Assembly: GCA_963070105.1 (NCBI GenBank)
Contig: OY718808.1
Location: 248,001-312,000, forward strand
Direction of reading: 5' to 3'
Origin: Litomosoides sigmodontis
Lineage: Eukaryota; Nematoda; Chromadorea; Rhabditida; Onchocercidae
DNA: 64,000 bases
Shown here piece by piece: positions 39,315 to 54,508 of the stretch. Under the pieces are notes generated by a model. The model was given only the letters and a program-made list of their open reading frames with translations, had not been told where the DNA came from and made no database searches. The position numbers and the translations under genes were made by a program. Within the stretch, counting starts at the first letter, position 1, and every line of letters begins with the position of its first letter.

Positions 39315-39341
39315 AATCAAACACTATTTTAGTGTTTGATT
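39315..39341. repeat. Perfect 12-bp hairpin
   Basis: AATCAAACACTA, a 3-nt loop TTT, then TAGTGTTTGATT. The arms are perfectly complementary. It is AT-rich and isolated in the gene-poor stretch. Confidence 0.9.
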
Positions 39342-40834
39342 AAAATATTTTAATATTAAAAAGTTTATTTATTAATAATTTTAGTAAAAAAGCACAAGCG
39401 CTTCCTCCCTTTGTGTTTTTGCCAGAAGATTATTACTGTATGAAATGATTTTTATAAATTTTTTCACAATGGCGCTAAGTTTCTCGGTTCTCGTAAAAAG
39501 GCTTGTAAGTGTCCTTTTACTTAAAACCACATCATGATAAGTTTTATTAAATGTATAATTTCATATTATGAAGACAACGGCGAAAAATTCAAAGAAGATG
39601 AAGAAAATTGGTAAAGTTTTCTTAAATTAGCAAAAATATCTAAGTGACATGTTTACTGCAGAGTGTTTAATAATTTAAATTTCAACAAAAAATTCAGAGG
39701 TATTTAGAATGACGGAAAAGCGAAAAATTCAAATGAATGGAAAAGGAGAAGAAAGCAGTAAGCAATAAATCTAATGCTATTAACATATCGATTTGATGTC
39801 TTGCTATCCCTTGTTCGTTTTTGATTTAATTTCACTTTCTTATATCTCTCCATTATGTTTGTTCGTATACAAAAAACACTTTTTGAAGGAGTCAAAATAT
39901 CGGAAAACGATGCCAAGTAGTGGACGACAGACGTATATCAAAGTGGTTAGTTTAAAATGACCTCATTAATTAGGCACAACAATGATGACTTAATCGCCTG
40001 AAGCTCTTCATTTCATTTCTCCTTCTCCTCAAGCATTTTTAATTGTGTCAATTGATGAGCTCTCAAAACTTTCATTTAATATATTTCTAATTACCCACGC
40101 GGATGGTTAGTTTGAAAAATTTTTCAACATGCAAATTTCACTACAACATATTTCTTAACTTATTTCAAACTTACGACATATTTCGGGTAGGAAAAGATGA
40201 AGAGACAAATGCCAGGAAATATCGTCAAAGTTAAAAGCTACTACAATTCATGTAAAGAGCATTCGAAGAAGAGGGAATGGAACTTGAATAACGAAAATCT
40301 CTAAAATTAAGTCTCTCACGGTAATTGGGAGAGATTTCCAGTGAAAGAAACATTTAACTGGCTGAGCTGAGCTACTCACTCAGCTTTAGCAACATCCCTT
40401 ACCCAAAGCAACTCGAATAAAATTTGAAACGAACGTGCCGCTCAAGGCAAATTTTGATTGTTAGTGAGCTCATTTTTTTCTGCAATTCTAACATCCTTAA
40501 TTTCAAGTTTCATAAAGAAATTTTCTTAAAATCCCTGCTAGTAGATTGACTCATACACAATTGGGCATCGGACTGTCTCCAAACAAAGGACACTTATTGC
40601 AAAACCAGTTGGAGTTTTTCAAAGAAATTTCAAATTTACGCAAATCGTATTTCAAATTGGAAATAAAATTGCAAGGAAAAAATATTACAACGATCAAAAA
40701 CTCTTACTTCATTGATACTACTAACTCATAACAATGATAGTAAGGATGGTTTTAACAGTGACAGCAACCATAACGATAATAAATACCTTCCTCGAAACGC
40801 TGCCGGAGTTTTTCAACAACTGCTCGACAGTACC

Positions 40835-40942
40835 TTTCCCTCTCCCTTTCTCTCTCTCTTTTTCCCTCTCCCTTTCTCTCTCTCTCTCTTTCCCTCTCCC
40901 TTTCTCTCTCTCTTTTCCTTCTCCCTTTCTCTCTCTCTTTTC
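40835..40942. repeat. CT-rich minisatellite, about four copies of a 26-28-bp unit
   Basis: Each copy reads TTCCCTCTCCCTTTC followed by a (TC)n run of varying length. The copies differ mainly in the length of that run and in one C/T substitution in the last copy (TCCTTCTCCC). Confidence 0.9.
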
Positions 40943-43900
40943 TATCTTTTCAAGGACTTTTAAAATGTCAATTTTCCTGTACCTAAATGGATATTTCCAA
41001 CATCGTCACTTAATTATTGAATTCAAATACTTTGTACAAAACAAATTTAACAATGAAATGAGTGAAAATGGGAAAAGCCTTTTAAGGAATTAAAAAGGGA
41101 CATAAATGAAAGTTTTGTCAATTTACGAACATTCATCAAATGAACACAATTTTGAGAAATAATGAAAATTTTGTGCCACAAAATTTTTTTATCAAAAGCA
41201 TGAAAATTTTGAGAAAAAGTTAATTGAATTAATTAATTAATTCTAGTTTGTGAGGCAATAGAGGTTTTCCGCTGGAATAAGAGCGAAAATGTTGAAGGTA
41301 ATATTTTATAAAATTTCAAGGCTTAAAGTAGATAGATACAAGTGGATCTGATGGTTGTTCGATAAGAATTGGTTTAGGATGATAGTAAGTGCCAGAGGAA
41401 CGATTATTATTGCCAGAATGACGTCAACTCCTACCAGTAAACGTTCCTCTTAATTTACCAAACCTAATAAGTGCAATTGGCGTGACATCAGATCACACCG
41501 CGAGAAATTTGTATCAGCCAGCTTACCTTACTTCAATTATTTCGACATAATCTTTGCTCTCCTCCGTCATCTCCCACTATTCTAAGGGCAATTCAAACAG
41601 AAAATTCATGAAGATAACAAAATAAAGCAATAAAGGGAAGAAAGAACTATTTTAAATTTCATTGTTTGAAACGAATAAAATGTTATTTCATTACAGCAGA
41701 GCGTACTGATCAATTGCGTTTACACAGTAATTGTTCTATTTCGAATTAAAATTTCAGTAAGTTTTAAATTCTCTTCCCTCGCCTTTTTTGAGACTAACTG
41801 CTGAGCACACAAAAAAGTTTTCTTCTCTCTCATTTATCTTCACAGAATGAATGTGTCATAGAAGACGAGAAGCAAACTTTCGTCTGAAAAAAGAAACATA
41901 ACTTTCATAATATTTAACTTTTCAGTGGTACTTCTAATTTTTTTTAACAAAAAAGAAACAATTACGTGGCGCATCGCTCAGTTGCAGTGGAAGGTTGAAA
42001 CTGCTGCGATAACCCGAAAAGCGGTCATCACAGAAAATTAAAAAGGAAGTGTGCGAATGGAAATCAGTATCGTACTAATATTACATAACTGGAATTGAAA
42101 ATTGTAAGGCCAACAGTCTTAAGTTCACATGCTTCAATCAATTTCCAACAGAGCATGAAGAAAGATAGACTTGAACAACAAAAACTTTAAGTCGATCCGC
42201 TTAAATTACCATTTTTATAATTGTCACACTTCACATTCTTAATTTTTCTTTGGTTAAATAATATATTGCCAAAAGAAAATACGTAAATGTCAGTAAACTT
42301 ACCTCGTGGAAAGTGAAACAAAAATTATTTATTCGCCAAGAAATTCCGAAATTAAAATCGTTGAATTGCTAGCAAGCAATAGAGCAAATAGATTTATTTT
42401 CATCCAACACTAAGCTAAGTAGTTTGAGGAGAAGGGGAAGGAATGAAATTATGAATTGAACGAATTGAATATCTTTACATTAAAATACCAAACAGAAATG
42501 GATATGCTAATTTCCCGAATTTCTTTGTTTGAAATTGCTTGAAGAGCTAAGGGCAGGAAAAGTGAAGAGAAAGAAAAATGTGCTTGTTGTTTGATAAGAA
42601 AACGTGCCGAATGTGTTAAGGAGCAGAGGCTGCGGGAATTGACTTGTTGGCTCCAGCTGTGCTATAAAAAATCAGCAAAAAGATTTTTTCAAAATTCCTT
42701 TTTTCTTTAAAAAGAGAAAAAGAAGGAGGAAGACGGAGAAAAAGGCAAGTCCAGGCGTAAAATTCAAGCTCTTACTGCTCCTATTAATGTAATTAGAATG
42801 TATTTGTCAACTAGTTAATGAATCAAAAGGTGAATCACAAGTTAAGCTTTCAAGAAATGCTAACAAAGGGATGAGGAAGGACGGGAATTGATCGGTGAAA
42901 AAACTTTTTAACGCTAAAATGGCTAAGAATAGGTCCAATAAAGCAGCACTAGAATAGGCTCTTTGTTTTTTCTCCATTTTTCATTTCGAAAAGCAGTAAT
43001 AAATCATTTGGCTCTTTTATGATGGAGAAGTGAAAGAATTCGCAATAAAGTTTCTTCAAAAATATTTAATTTAAAATTGTCGCCTATATATTTAGCACTA
43101 ACAAATTTTGATTGACAATCGCGCTGCAGTTTAAAATCAACCTTAAAATACTAATAGTCGTAAAAGAGTTAAAATGTTTATATAAACAAATATTTATTTT
43201 AACATTTTAATAGTATTTCCACGAAAACAGTTTTAAAGCGATAAGTGCGATAAAATGAGAAACCATCAATTAATGATAGTACAAAATTGTGGTAAAATTT
43301 TAGGAAACTTGGCAGAAGGGAGGGCAGGCAGTCAAAATTTCACACATCACATCCTTTTCATTCGGTTTTTCCCTCTCCTTTCAAGGGAACAAACAAAATG
43401 GCCAAAGCATTGATTTCTGACAACGATTCCAAGGACAGTCCGATCCAATCGCACTACCAATTCATCCTGTGAAAAGTGCTCGAAAAAGAAACAGAAATAG
43501 AAAACTAACGGATTAAAGAATGCAAATTTTCAATTCATATTAGGACGATAAATTGAAGAGCGCAGTAGAAAAATTTCAGCTATGCAAATTATTTAGCAGT
43601 TTTCTGGCATACATTGAAAACGAACGATTGTTTGTGAAGTGGTAGATTTTCTGAAATAAAAAAAATTGAGACATTTAATAACAATGTCCATGGAAACCTT
43701 TTAAATATCTGACCTCTTTTTTTCTGCCATTTTTCTGTGAGAAAATTACAACCACTGATTTCATAGGAAATAAATAAATACCTAGCGAAGCAAAAATTGC
43801 CATTGAAATAATCGAATTTTACTTGGAAGAAATAATCGGAAACGAAACAGATAGAACCACAGATGAGATGAAATAATCAGGAATGAGAAGGGACGGAACG

Positions 43901-44145
43901 GAGTGGAACGGAATTACTGCTAGGGAGGGATCATCATTTGTGCACTGAGTGAGAAGCTCAACACAGTGTTCTAACTCATACTGTGAGAAAATGACGGCAA
44001 AGGAAGCGGAATGAATGGAACATTCCGCAAGGAACAATTTAAGAGGGAACAAGGCAGGAGAATGGAGCAGCTTTCCTGAGCGTGGAAATCGGTTTTTTGA
44101 CAGACTGAAGTGGTCGATCGAGTTGAGCTTACCTTGCCGTAGTCG

Positions 44146-44179
44146 ACAGCTACAGCTACAGCTACAGCTACAGCTACAG
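44146..44179. repeat. (ACAGCT)n hexamer repeat
   Basis: More than five tandem ACAGCT units. Because AGCT is self-complementary, the repeat can pair with itself. Confidence 0.95.
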
Positions 44180-47100
44180 AGCTGCCGTTCTCAGTTCAAT
44201 CCTTCACGAATACCTTCCTACACCTAAAGGATCTTCGCCGTCCTTCTTTATTTGCTTTGTTCGAATGCTAAAATTTCAACTAAAAGACAAACCGACGGAA
44301 GCGAAGCTTTGAAATGTACCAAAATCAAAAACTGTGCGAGAATGCAGCGCGAAAGAATCAATTGAGACAAGAAGCCTACACCACCGACGCTCCAGGACTT
44401 CATCAAGGACCTGCTAATTTCTCTCCTCCAACGTGATCCACGGAGACATCAAGGCTCTTTTTTAACTCGGCCAAGTAAAGTGTGATCTCACCTCAGGGAA
44501 CTCCTGCCTGCTAAACTGGTCGTAAGGCTACATTGTAAATATAATTCTTCACAAAAATATTACATCGATTGAATTAAATTTGTTCACTTCTTCTTCATCC
44601 TGTAACTGTGACTGTGAGTAGCCTGAGCAATGAATAAGTAGTAATGAAATGATTAGAAATGGGTGTGAATGATGCTGTAGTGATAAGCGGAAGATGTGAT
44701 AAATGATAAGAGCAACGAGTGTTTCAGTATCAATGGTGAAGGTGAGTGTTGCTATCTGATCGCTAGCACATTGCTATGAAGAAAATGATAAAATCAAAGA
44801 ATTTCACCGCCGTGGTGAATAACAGATTCCTTCATTTTCTAAAACACATTTCCCTAGCAAAGTAATAAAAACCGAAAATTGCATTAAAAAGGATTTGTTG
44901 AAGTTGTAAAATCCATCATTTGCTGTTAGATTTCTTCCTTTTCTGACACTCTTCTTTTAGCTTTCTACAAAGAAATGGCTACGCAAGTAACGTTTTCCGC
45001 AACATCACAGTTTTTATTATTTAACTTTAACGTGCTGCAGTGTTTGAGTTTTCCTAACGCAAAAAGTTGAAAATTTTAATGATTCATAGCGGCTTAACGG
45101 CTGAAAATTTTCAGGCAGAAGGGAAGAACAAAAAAAGATTTGAGTGAAAAGGAAAAAAAGTAAGCATATCAGAGCTTCACAACTGTAGGGTGACAAACAG
45201 TCAATCTGATCGGCGCTATTGTCCAGATATGCAAATTGTGAATGTGTGGGAAATGGTTTATGTGCTGTGCTGACAGGTCTGTGAGAGCTGAGAGAGAGTG
45301 GGAGAGAACGACGGCCGTTGGGAAGGACAGTTTCAGCTTACTAAGCGCTTTCGGTTGACGGCTTTGAAATTAATTTTCCTCTTCCTGCGAGACAAACATA
45401 GAGGAGGAATTAAAGAAACAAGTGACATCTCTTAATTCCAAATTTTGCACTCTAAGAAAAACGCATGATATACGACCGTAATTTAACAATATAAATACAT
45501 AACAATAAGGGAATTTTAAATGAATAACCGAGAAATTTCGGAGGTCCAAAATCAATATAAATTCTGGAAATTTTGAAAATTTAATGAGTGCAGTATTTGT
45601 CATACTGTAAATTATCATTCCTGTGTCATGCGCATTGTCGGTACCGTTGTCGTATACCAATTAATGCATTGGTCAATTTAATCAATTTGTTGCAAATTCT
45701 CTCCCAACTAACCCATCAATGGCATATCTCAAAAAGAGGTGAAATTAGTGGAATGGGGTCTTGCAACCTTTCACTTGTAATATTTTTTGAAAACTTATTA
45801 GAGAAAATGAAATGAGCTTCATCAAAAAATTAATTGAGAAGTGAGAATGGAAGGAGAAGGAGAAGGAGGAGAAAAAGCATTGCAGCGAGCAAATGGCATT
45901 AAGCAATCCGATCATCGATTTTGCATTTTTTGCTGTAAAGCTAAATTTGTTATTGAAATGGAAAGAGAATGGAATGAAATGAAACTGAAATGTTGCGCTG
46001 AGTGATGCCGCGCGAATTATTTTGAAAGCGAGCAGTGGGCATGGAAACTTGAAAGCTTCCGCTCATAAAGGAGGAAAGGAGAAATTGACAAATGGAACTT
46101 TGAAGTGGAAAAATTTCACAAAAGTGTAATACATTTAGTATAGCATGGAAATAGCGAGAAGTTGGAAAAATGTGAACGAAAGCTTTACAAAGGTAAATAT
46201 TTAATTTAAGTGGCCCAGAAAAGCATAGTTAAGAAGTGTGAAGGAACGTGTAACGTATGGACGACGTACTGCAAACAATATTTCGGGAACAATGGACTGT
46301 CATCGGAAAGCGAGGGGTAAAAGCAGTGTTTGCATTAGAATCATTGGTCATCTTACCTTCACAGTCTCGCCGATCATATCCCTTTTTTTTCTTATTGAAC
46401 CTCTTATTTAATTCAGAATGAATAAGTAGCGCTCCACCTTGCTTGTTGGACATATTGGATTTGTGCTTTAGTAATTTTTTACTAAATGCTTTACTTCAGT
46501 CAGTAACACGGAACTTCTTCAAATATTTCAATTTCTAAGTAGGAATCGACAATGTAATGTGAATACTTAAGTGATATGAAATATAAGAAATCAAATTTGT
46601 TATTCTGAATGATCTAGAAATCAATGATTTAATGGACAAAACAAAAAGTTGTTAAGCAAAACGAGGTAGACAAGAGAATTCTGAAATGATTTCATTCAAA
46701 ATAATTATGCGTATCAAATGATGCCTTAATAATCAAGTCTGTTCATTACGCAAAGACGTTGAAACAAAATTAGAAATACATTGGACGACAAAAATCTTCA
46801 TTGGAAAAATTGAAAAGGAAGTTTGAAAAATGGAGAAAAGAAACTTGCACAAATTTGGCACAAGACAGTTGTGATGTCCATTTTGCACCGGTCAGTTGAT
46901 AGGACGGATTGATCGAAATGAGATTTGCAATGAATAGGTGTTCCTTTAACAGGCGATATTTTCAGCTCTGTTCCCTCGTCCATTGTTTAACTACCAATTA
47001 AAGAACAGAACTTCATCCCTGCAAGTTAAACTTGGTTTTTTGAATTGAAAACAAATGCATGACATGTCAAACGTTCTAATTGTTATGCAACGCAGTGATT

Positions 47101-48382
47101 TACTCCCAGCAATAGCAAATCTTTCCTGCAAAAATTGCATTCAAATTAAAATTTAAGAAATGGTTACAGTCTAATTTCGTTGACAGTCTGATACGATGAA
47201 ATAACAATAAATCATTATTTATGTTTTTCATCGTTTCTTGCTCTTTAAAAATCAAATGGACCGATTAAGCCATTTTATTCCTTAAGAACAGATGCTATTG
47301 AGGAAGCAAATTTATTATTTTTACTATTATTATTAGTGTACTAATGCTTCCATAAAATTATTGTCCCTTTTTTCACAACGATAATTAAACTAGCATTAAT
47401 TAATTAATAATTAATTCCGCTTCACTTATTTCAAATTTGAATTTTGTTGTTGAAGAAAATTTTAAGATGTGAAATGTCAACGAAAAAGTATCTGCTATTG
47501 TCCAGTTGTTCATTTCAAATGCAGCTTTTTTTCCCAAGGAAACTGCCGAAAACAACGTACAATAACCAATTTGGTTACTTCTTTCAAGTGACACTTCACT
47601 TCAACATCAAATGAAGTTTATCTGTGAGTTAAGCGTATACAATATGAAGGGCTTTTACAAAACGGAAAGTGAACTTTAATTTTTGATCACAACATGTACG
47701 GCTGGGAGGGGAAGAAAAACGGTTGTAACGGCCGGAATTTGTTGGCTTCTCTCCTTAGCTTATCACATATGATGAATAAAATTTAAATGTCAGATTCCAT
47801 TTCCAATTCCAATAGTCCTTGCTTTCATCATTTACATGCAACTAAATCCCCAAATGGCATCGAAATGGAGGAGGAAATGATGACCAATCGCTAATTTTTC
47901 TTTCGTCGCTACAATCAGCGAATGCTAATATGAAGGGTTTAGCAGAATAATATCCTTAGCTTTTGGTTGGTCAGAAGGACTATTAAGGAGATATATTGAG
48001 TAACAGTATCCAGGCCTTCACACCTGCTTCAGAAGGACGAAGTGATAAGACCCCAGAGCCCCATCACTCAAAAAATAAATTAAGGGGAAAATTTCGCGGT
48101 TTCAGTTTTAGCACATTCGCACACTCTAAACCAGCTCCTTCTCTCCCTCTTCCTCAATTGTGATGTGTCCCAAACAATTGACTCCATGAATCTGAAGTGA
48201 AATGTGTGACATAAAGTTTGACTGTAAGAAAGAAGAAGTAAAAAAAATACACTGCCATCCGTCTCGTCCCGTCTTTTCCTTCAGAAGGAAAGGCGAGCAA
48301 TTATTAAAATGGCAGTTAGTCTATCCATAAGCTTTAGCAGTGACGGATTGACTCACAAATTCGTCCCTCCGTCCGTTCCTCT

Positions 48383-48386
<4 letters not shown>

Positions 48387-48419
<33 letters not shown>
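48387..48419. repeat. (TC)n microsatellite
   Basis: An uninterrupted TC run of about 16 units. Confidence 0.95.
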
Positions 48420-48422
<3 letters not shown>

Positions 48423-51400
48423 GAAGATAAATAATTGCGAAGTGGTTTGGCTATGAACTGGTTTCCCTCAGTCTGAAAAGTAGTGGTATAGCTAGCGCGA
48501 TATACTAGCGTCGAGGACGCGGCTGATTATTATCTTGCGAGTGGTAAAATAAATACAACCCTTATAGGTCTTGCTTAATTGAAGCCTTTATCGAAGATGA
48601 ATTTTATCACTGATGCGGCGATAACTACACTATTCAGGAGTGACAGTATAGTAAGGAAGGAGCTTGTGAGTGCCTTAACAGTTCACTGAGTTGAGTAGTA
48701 AATTTTTGCTGCAAGTGCAAATTGAAGTAGATGAAAAATTTTAGATTTAAATTTCAAGGGGAAATCTCCCAATTCTTAAAATGTTCGCATGGCATAATTG
48801 AATGTAATTTATATCGCTTAAAATTTTTAAATTCAAATCAAATAATTATTGATGGAAAGTTTTCTTCTTTTACATTCCTGTGCTAGTGAAAAAATTAGAA
48901 AGACTTTTGTTGACACAAAGCAGAAAGTAAATATTAATGGTACTAGTTTGTTTATTATGCTGAAAATGAAGCTAAAAGTAATCATTGAATGAATTAAAAT
49001 CACTTACACAGTTGTCTAAAAATTAAACTTAAATTAAAAAAAATTAAACTAACATTAATTGTTTTTATCCTTTTTCTATGGTAATTACATACAACCGATT
49101 AATGAATAAATCTGAGACGCGGTAGACGAAGAAGCGAATCAGTTTAAAGGCCCTACTGTTATTTTTAAATAACTTAGTAGACGGAATTTCTTTTTTGAAG
49201 AGTTCGCTAACAAAATTTGAAATAGTTAATTTTAATGTTTTTCATTAAGTGACTAGAAAATGTACAATGAACAATGACTTTTCGACAGAATCAAAAATAA
49301 TTTTTTTTCTTATTTTTTTTTGAAACTCTAGAGAAGGGCAGTTTTTCAAGTGAACCGCACTGAAAGCAATTCAGTGCTGTTGTAAATTTACAAATTTCAA
49401 TTTGTGATGGTCGGTACTTTTTCCTTTGTGATCGCTCACCACATTTCATAAGCGATAAGGGTGGCAGTTGCGTGAAATGATGAACAAAAATGAAATTGTT
49501 CGAATAGAACCAAGCAAATTCAACTATGAAAATATTGAAAGAGAGAGCATGCCGATTGGTACTGAGTTTTAATTGATGAAAATTGATCGGTGATCAAGCA
49601 TGTTCGGTGCATCAAATTTAACCACCGAAGTAATTAACATTAATTAGTTGTGGATATTCTGCATTATAAATTCTTGTCCCGTAAAATTTTCAATTCCAGT
49701 TTACCAATGAATTTTTCGTTAATCATCGTTTTCTATAGCATTCAGTGTAGGAGAATGTAATATCTAATTCGAAATAATTGTCATGCGAAGAGGAAGAACG
49801 AATAACGGAAGGTGAATAACAGAATAATTCACTTGCAGTAGTCCCCATAGAACGTTCGTTTTCTAAAATTTTATTAAAATATTTTTGTTAACCAAATGAA
49901 AGATAAGAATTGAATGAATTAAATAGTATCAGAGGTGTGGTAGTAATGAGAACTGGTACTTATAGCAGATATTTGATCTTTCTCGGCGCAAATGTTTCCT
50001 GTTTTGAAATTTAGAATGAAAAAATTAAAGGCAATTAGTGGGTGGTACGGCTGCCTAACGAATGCTTTATTTTTTAAAATACATGAAACCGGAATCAAGG
50101 AAGGAAAAAATTTCGTATTGTATTGTATGCAGCAATGTCATCCTGCATACTAATTAACAAGGTCTCATTCTCTCTCCTGCATTTGAAACAGTTACTTTGA
50201 AGATTTACTCCGCAACTAATGTGGGTATAATTTTTACTCAGCAAGGGGTTATGATCTCTTCCTCTCCCCTCTCCCCTTTCACTCGAACTTCCTCCTCCTC
50301 AGTGCTATTAATCAAAAAATAAAATGACATAATTTTTAATGCTAAGAAAATATTATTGGTGTAAATGGAAAATTCAGGTCATTTTTTCAAATTTATTTGT
50401 TAAAAAAACATATACATACATTGCTTTTTTTGAAAAAATTATCGGATGCCAATTGAGTGGAAGAAATGAACTTACTTTTCGCGCACCGAAAGGACAGAGA
50501 AATTGCTCCTTCAAGCAGGAAATGCTCAACAGAACAGTACAAGCTCTCCGCGCAAGCATAATTAGTTAGTCGACTGCATGTGTCGGCGAGACTTCTCCAC
50601 GCACTTACTTAACAACATTGTAAAACAAATGACTTCTTAGCATCAAACGCCAAATTCTTGATTTGTCAGACTTTTTAGAACGTGCATAACTTGACAATTA
50701 TTGAGAGAAACATAGATAGGTTCCGGGCGGAATCAGCAATTGTAATTTAGGATGATTAATGCTATGACAGGAATTGGTAAGGCAATTGCTTTATCTGTTT
50801 AGCACTTAATTCCACGAACGATTCACCGGAAGAATGTTTGTTGGACAATAAATGTTCGTCCACTCGGATGAACAACTAATTGATTGGCTCGTTGAATAAA
50901 TTAAGGTCTGAACAGTAACAGCAAGCTCTTTTCATCGGCGTTATCTTTTCTCTGATCTCTGCCTCGAAATTGAATTTAATATAAGGGAATGAGCATTGGA
51001 ATGTAATATTAAACTGTTCAATGCTTGTTTATCAAGAGAAGCACAAGAAACGTAACATTTAAAAAAGTAAATTCCGCGCGGAACAAAACTAATTTATTCG
51101 AAATTGAATTTTTTCAGATATTTCATGAATGTATGGTAGTGATGGCAGTCTTGATAAGCCCATCTAAAGCGACTTGATTATTGGAGAATTTAAGTGATTT
51201 CAGCAACAATTTCGCATTTTACACATTTAATTTACAGATCGAACTTCTAATTGCATTTCAGCATGCATCAGCAGGCAGCGAGGACAGGAGGGATGGAGGA
51301 GAGGAATGTGAAGAGTAAATGGAAAGTTTGCCACTCCATGATGATAGGATTTCAGGTGCAATCAGTCAGAAGAAGCCATTCATGGAGGCATTAATCCAGT

Positions 51401-51813
51401 GAAACAAGTCAAAAAAGTAGTGCGCCCATGCAATTCACCTCAAAGCTTCGCGCCACTCCTCTTCGTCCTTGTCCAGCATCAGCTATCAGTATAATTTAAA
51501 ATTCAGTTAATTTTTAAGACTAAAACGAGAATTTAATAAAGTAAATAAGTTAATCGTACGCATGTAGGAATATCAGAAGAGAATTAATAAGGGAGAAATT
51601 ATTTCATTACAACAAATATGCGTCTGGCAAAACGGTAAAAGTTTATAAAACTATTGGAAAAACTAAAACATCCTTTCTCTATTTCTCTCAATCTCTGCAC
51701 ACTTTCCAATTTTTCGAATTGGAAAAATCAAAGAGGGAAGAATGGGAAACACATAGGGATGAATCTATTTATTTGTTAATATTAATTTTTATCATCGCAA
51801 TTTTAAACACAAA

Positions 51814-51833
51814 GTGTGTGTGTGTGTGTGTGT
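51814..51833. repeat. (GT)n microsatellite
   Basis: Ten perfect GT units, a potential Z-DNA former. Confidence 0.95.
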
Positions 51834-53182
51834 TAAATTGATGAGAGGTTAATAACCGATGATTGATGTCATGAAATTACCTGAAGTGATTTCTTAACTG
51901 ATGACATGTGAGCAACAGAAGAGGTTGAAGAAATAAAGCAATAAAAAACACGGCCGTACTGATTTGACGACAGAAGAGTCTCCTCATTTCTTCAAATTAT
52001 TTGAAAGACAAAACATAAACTAACAAATGAAATTACTCAACGACAACTAGGCCTAATAAGCAGAGAAAATCAAAAATCGCTATACTGACACTTTCTTGAA
52101 TCCCAAATCACATATGGTGCGACCGACGATACATACAGCAGCGGTAGCACGTCCAACTCTTCGCAATTTCAACAACCGATAAATTGATGGTTTTAATAAA
52201 TAATTGTAAGTGATGAGTATCTCCACTTATAGCACCTTCCCTGTGTTAATTAATTCATATTGAGAGATGGCAAAATGAGAAAATGAAAAAATGCTAGTTT
52301 CGTGCGGTGAAAAATGGATAAAATTAGGACAAATATTTTTTAGTGTTATAAAGATTTTTCAAAAATTACAAATCCGACGAAAATTTCTACGAATTATCTG
52401 CACAGCACATTACTATCCTTCCTTCCGCCGCTTTCTTCTTTTCTGAAATTATCCTAATTTCCTCCATCCATCGTCAAATCATCAACATTATTCTATTCTG
52501 ACGTCTGACACGAATAATTATTAAATTTAAATCTTTTTCCTTCTAATTTCGTTCTTTACAATTTCTGTCTTTATTGTCAGGAATTCTTTTAATGGAGACA
52601 GAGAGAAAGAAAAGGTAGGCATTCGTTGAAGCAAAAAAATTACCTAAATATTGAAAGAAGAAAATAAAAGAACATTGTTATTTGAACAAAATGAAACTTA
52701 GTCAGGCAAATGATAGATAGAAGAATTCACAGAGAGAATAATGCAAAATCATTTAATAAGTTTTTCTAAATTCTATGAGTAAGAAATCCTAAGCAGAGAA
52801 TTATTAAAGTTAAAAAAAAGGTATTTTAATGAAACTAATAATCTCATAAAATTTAAAAACTATCTCGAAAACGACGAAGTGTAATTAAACATAAATTAAA
52901 CGATGAAAACACACTATAATTAGGAGCAAATTAGCCTGTTGTATACAAATGAGTCGAAGCAACTAAGTTGCGAACAAGAATGAACTGAAAACTTTAATTT
53001 ATATCCACTGTTCATCGATAAAGACGACGTCCGAGACTACTGAAATCTTAGTTATAAGCCTTTTTTTGCTACATGTTAATTAATTTATTGACAAAAAAGT
53101 TTAATCGGAAGTGCCGGAAAGTATTGCTTAATAAAAGTAGAATCCGATAAAAATAGCAGAAAGTATCAGAAAATAGACGGTA

Positions 53183-54445
53183 TCATTTAGTTGGTTCGGT
53201 ATCATTTAAATGTTCCTGAGAAACTAATTTAAGCCCACTCTTCCCACTTTTGTAGTCTCGACGACGAGTTGCAGGGGAACTGCTAGTTTTCTTGACAGTA
53301 GAAGGACAAACACTAACGAAATTGAAAGGTTTAATTAACAATGAACATGTGATAACAAAATTTTTGGTGTTAAGAACTCTCAAAAAACTAACTCAAATAC
53401 GAGTTTACACACTTCGTCCAATCTTGCAGCGGAATGAAAGCAAGAACGTTCTCTAATTTAAAATGGTGCAAGACAGGTGTGAAGATCGATCAATGAGAAT
53501 GTATGAGATCAATAGGATATTATCATTAAACATGAAGCCAAACAAAAAAGAAAAAATTTATCTATATGTATACCTTAGTGATGAAAATTAAACAAACAAC
53601 CGGCTATAGTTTTTAAATCAAAAAGCTATGAAAGGAAAGAACGAAAAAAATGAATCATTTCCAAGCTTCAGTGTTCTGCGTAAAGTTTAAATCAATGGAA
53701 AGATTTTGAGTACCTTCGAAAAAAGTTAAATTTAAAACATGAGAAAAATTATTCAAATATTCAGAGATATGATGTGACAAATTATAGCTTTAGCCGATAG
53801 GACGACAACTCATTTCTCACAGAAAACATAAATATACATATATTTAACATGATAGATCATGTGATTTAAACTTTCTGCACATTATTGAGAGTCCATTCTG
53901 TTCTGAACTACAGATATTCAATTAAGCTCATCGGCAAATATTAATGGAAAAATAAAACCGAGTTTTGCAATGTTTCGTTGTATGACAACGCGACATGATT
54001 CTCGGAATTTCGTAACATCACCCTGCAAAAGTTACTTTAAATTCATGCGTTTCCTTATAGTAATTGTAATATATCTGAAGAATTAGGCGATTGCATCGAA
54101 AATATTTATTATTCCATTAAGAGAAGATCGAAATTCCATTCAAAAAAATTATGCCTGTCATTTCAGGGAAACAAAAGACTTAAATGCACGTAAATGACAA
54201 AAAAATCTACACTTCACGTAATAAAAAGAACTGGTTGTACCAAACAAAAATCCAATTTAAACAGGCCTTTGGGTGGAGATTTCAAATAATTTATTTCTGA
54301 TAACCTTAACCGACCTGAATAGCATCAATCGAAGAATTCAATGATCGGTCGAAAGCAGCATTAATCATATTTGCTGCTGACATTTCTGCATCCAGAACAC
54401 TCTTAAATTAGATTTTTTGCTTCGCTATTATAAATCTCTCATATA

Positions 54446-54508
<63 letters not shown>

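Larger units (their letters stand above)
37424..53182. other. 15.8-kb stretch with no recognisable gene
   Basis: I found no exon chain with matching phases on either strand. The few frames above 60 codons are low-complexity (CT-rich around 40710-41093) or lack flanking splice sites. The stretch is AT-rich, rich in purine runs on the + strand, and holds the microsatellites listed separately. It may hold regulatory DNA, untranslated exons of the gene that begins at 37423, or non-coding RNA genes that cannot be seen by reading. No tRNA-like B box was seen. Confidence 0.45.

Noticed and set aside
40712..41093. Two + strand frames rich in Ser, Leu, Pro and Phe
   Set aside because: They are translations of the CT-rich minisatellite.
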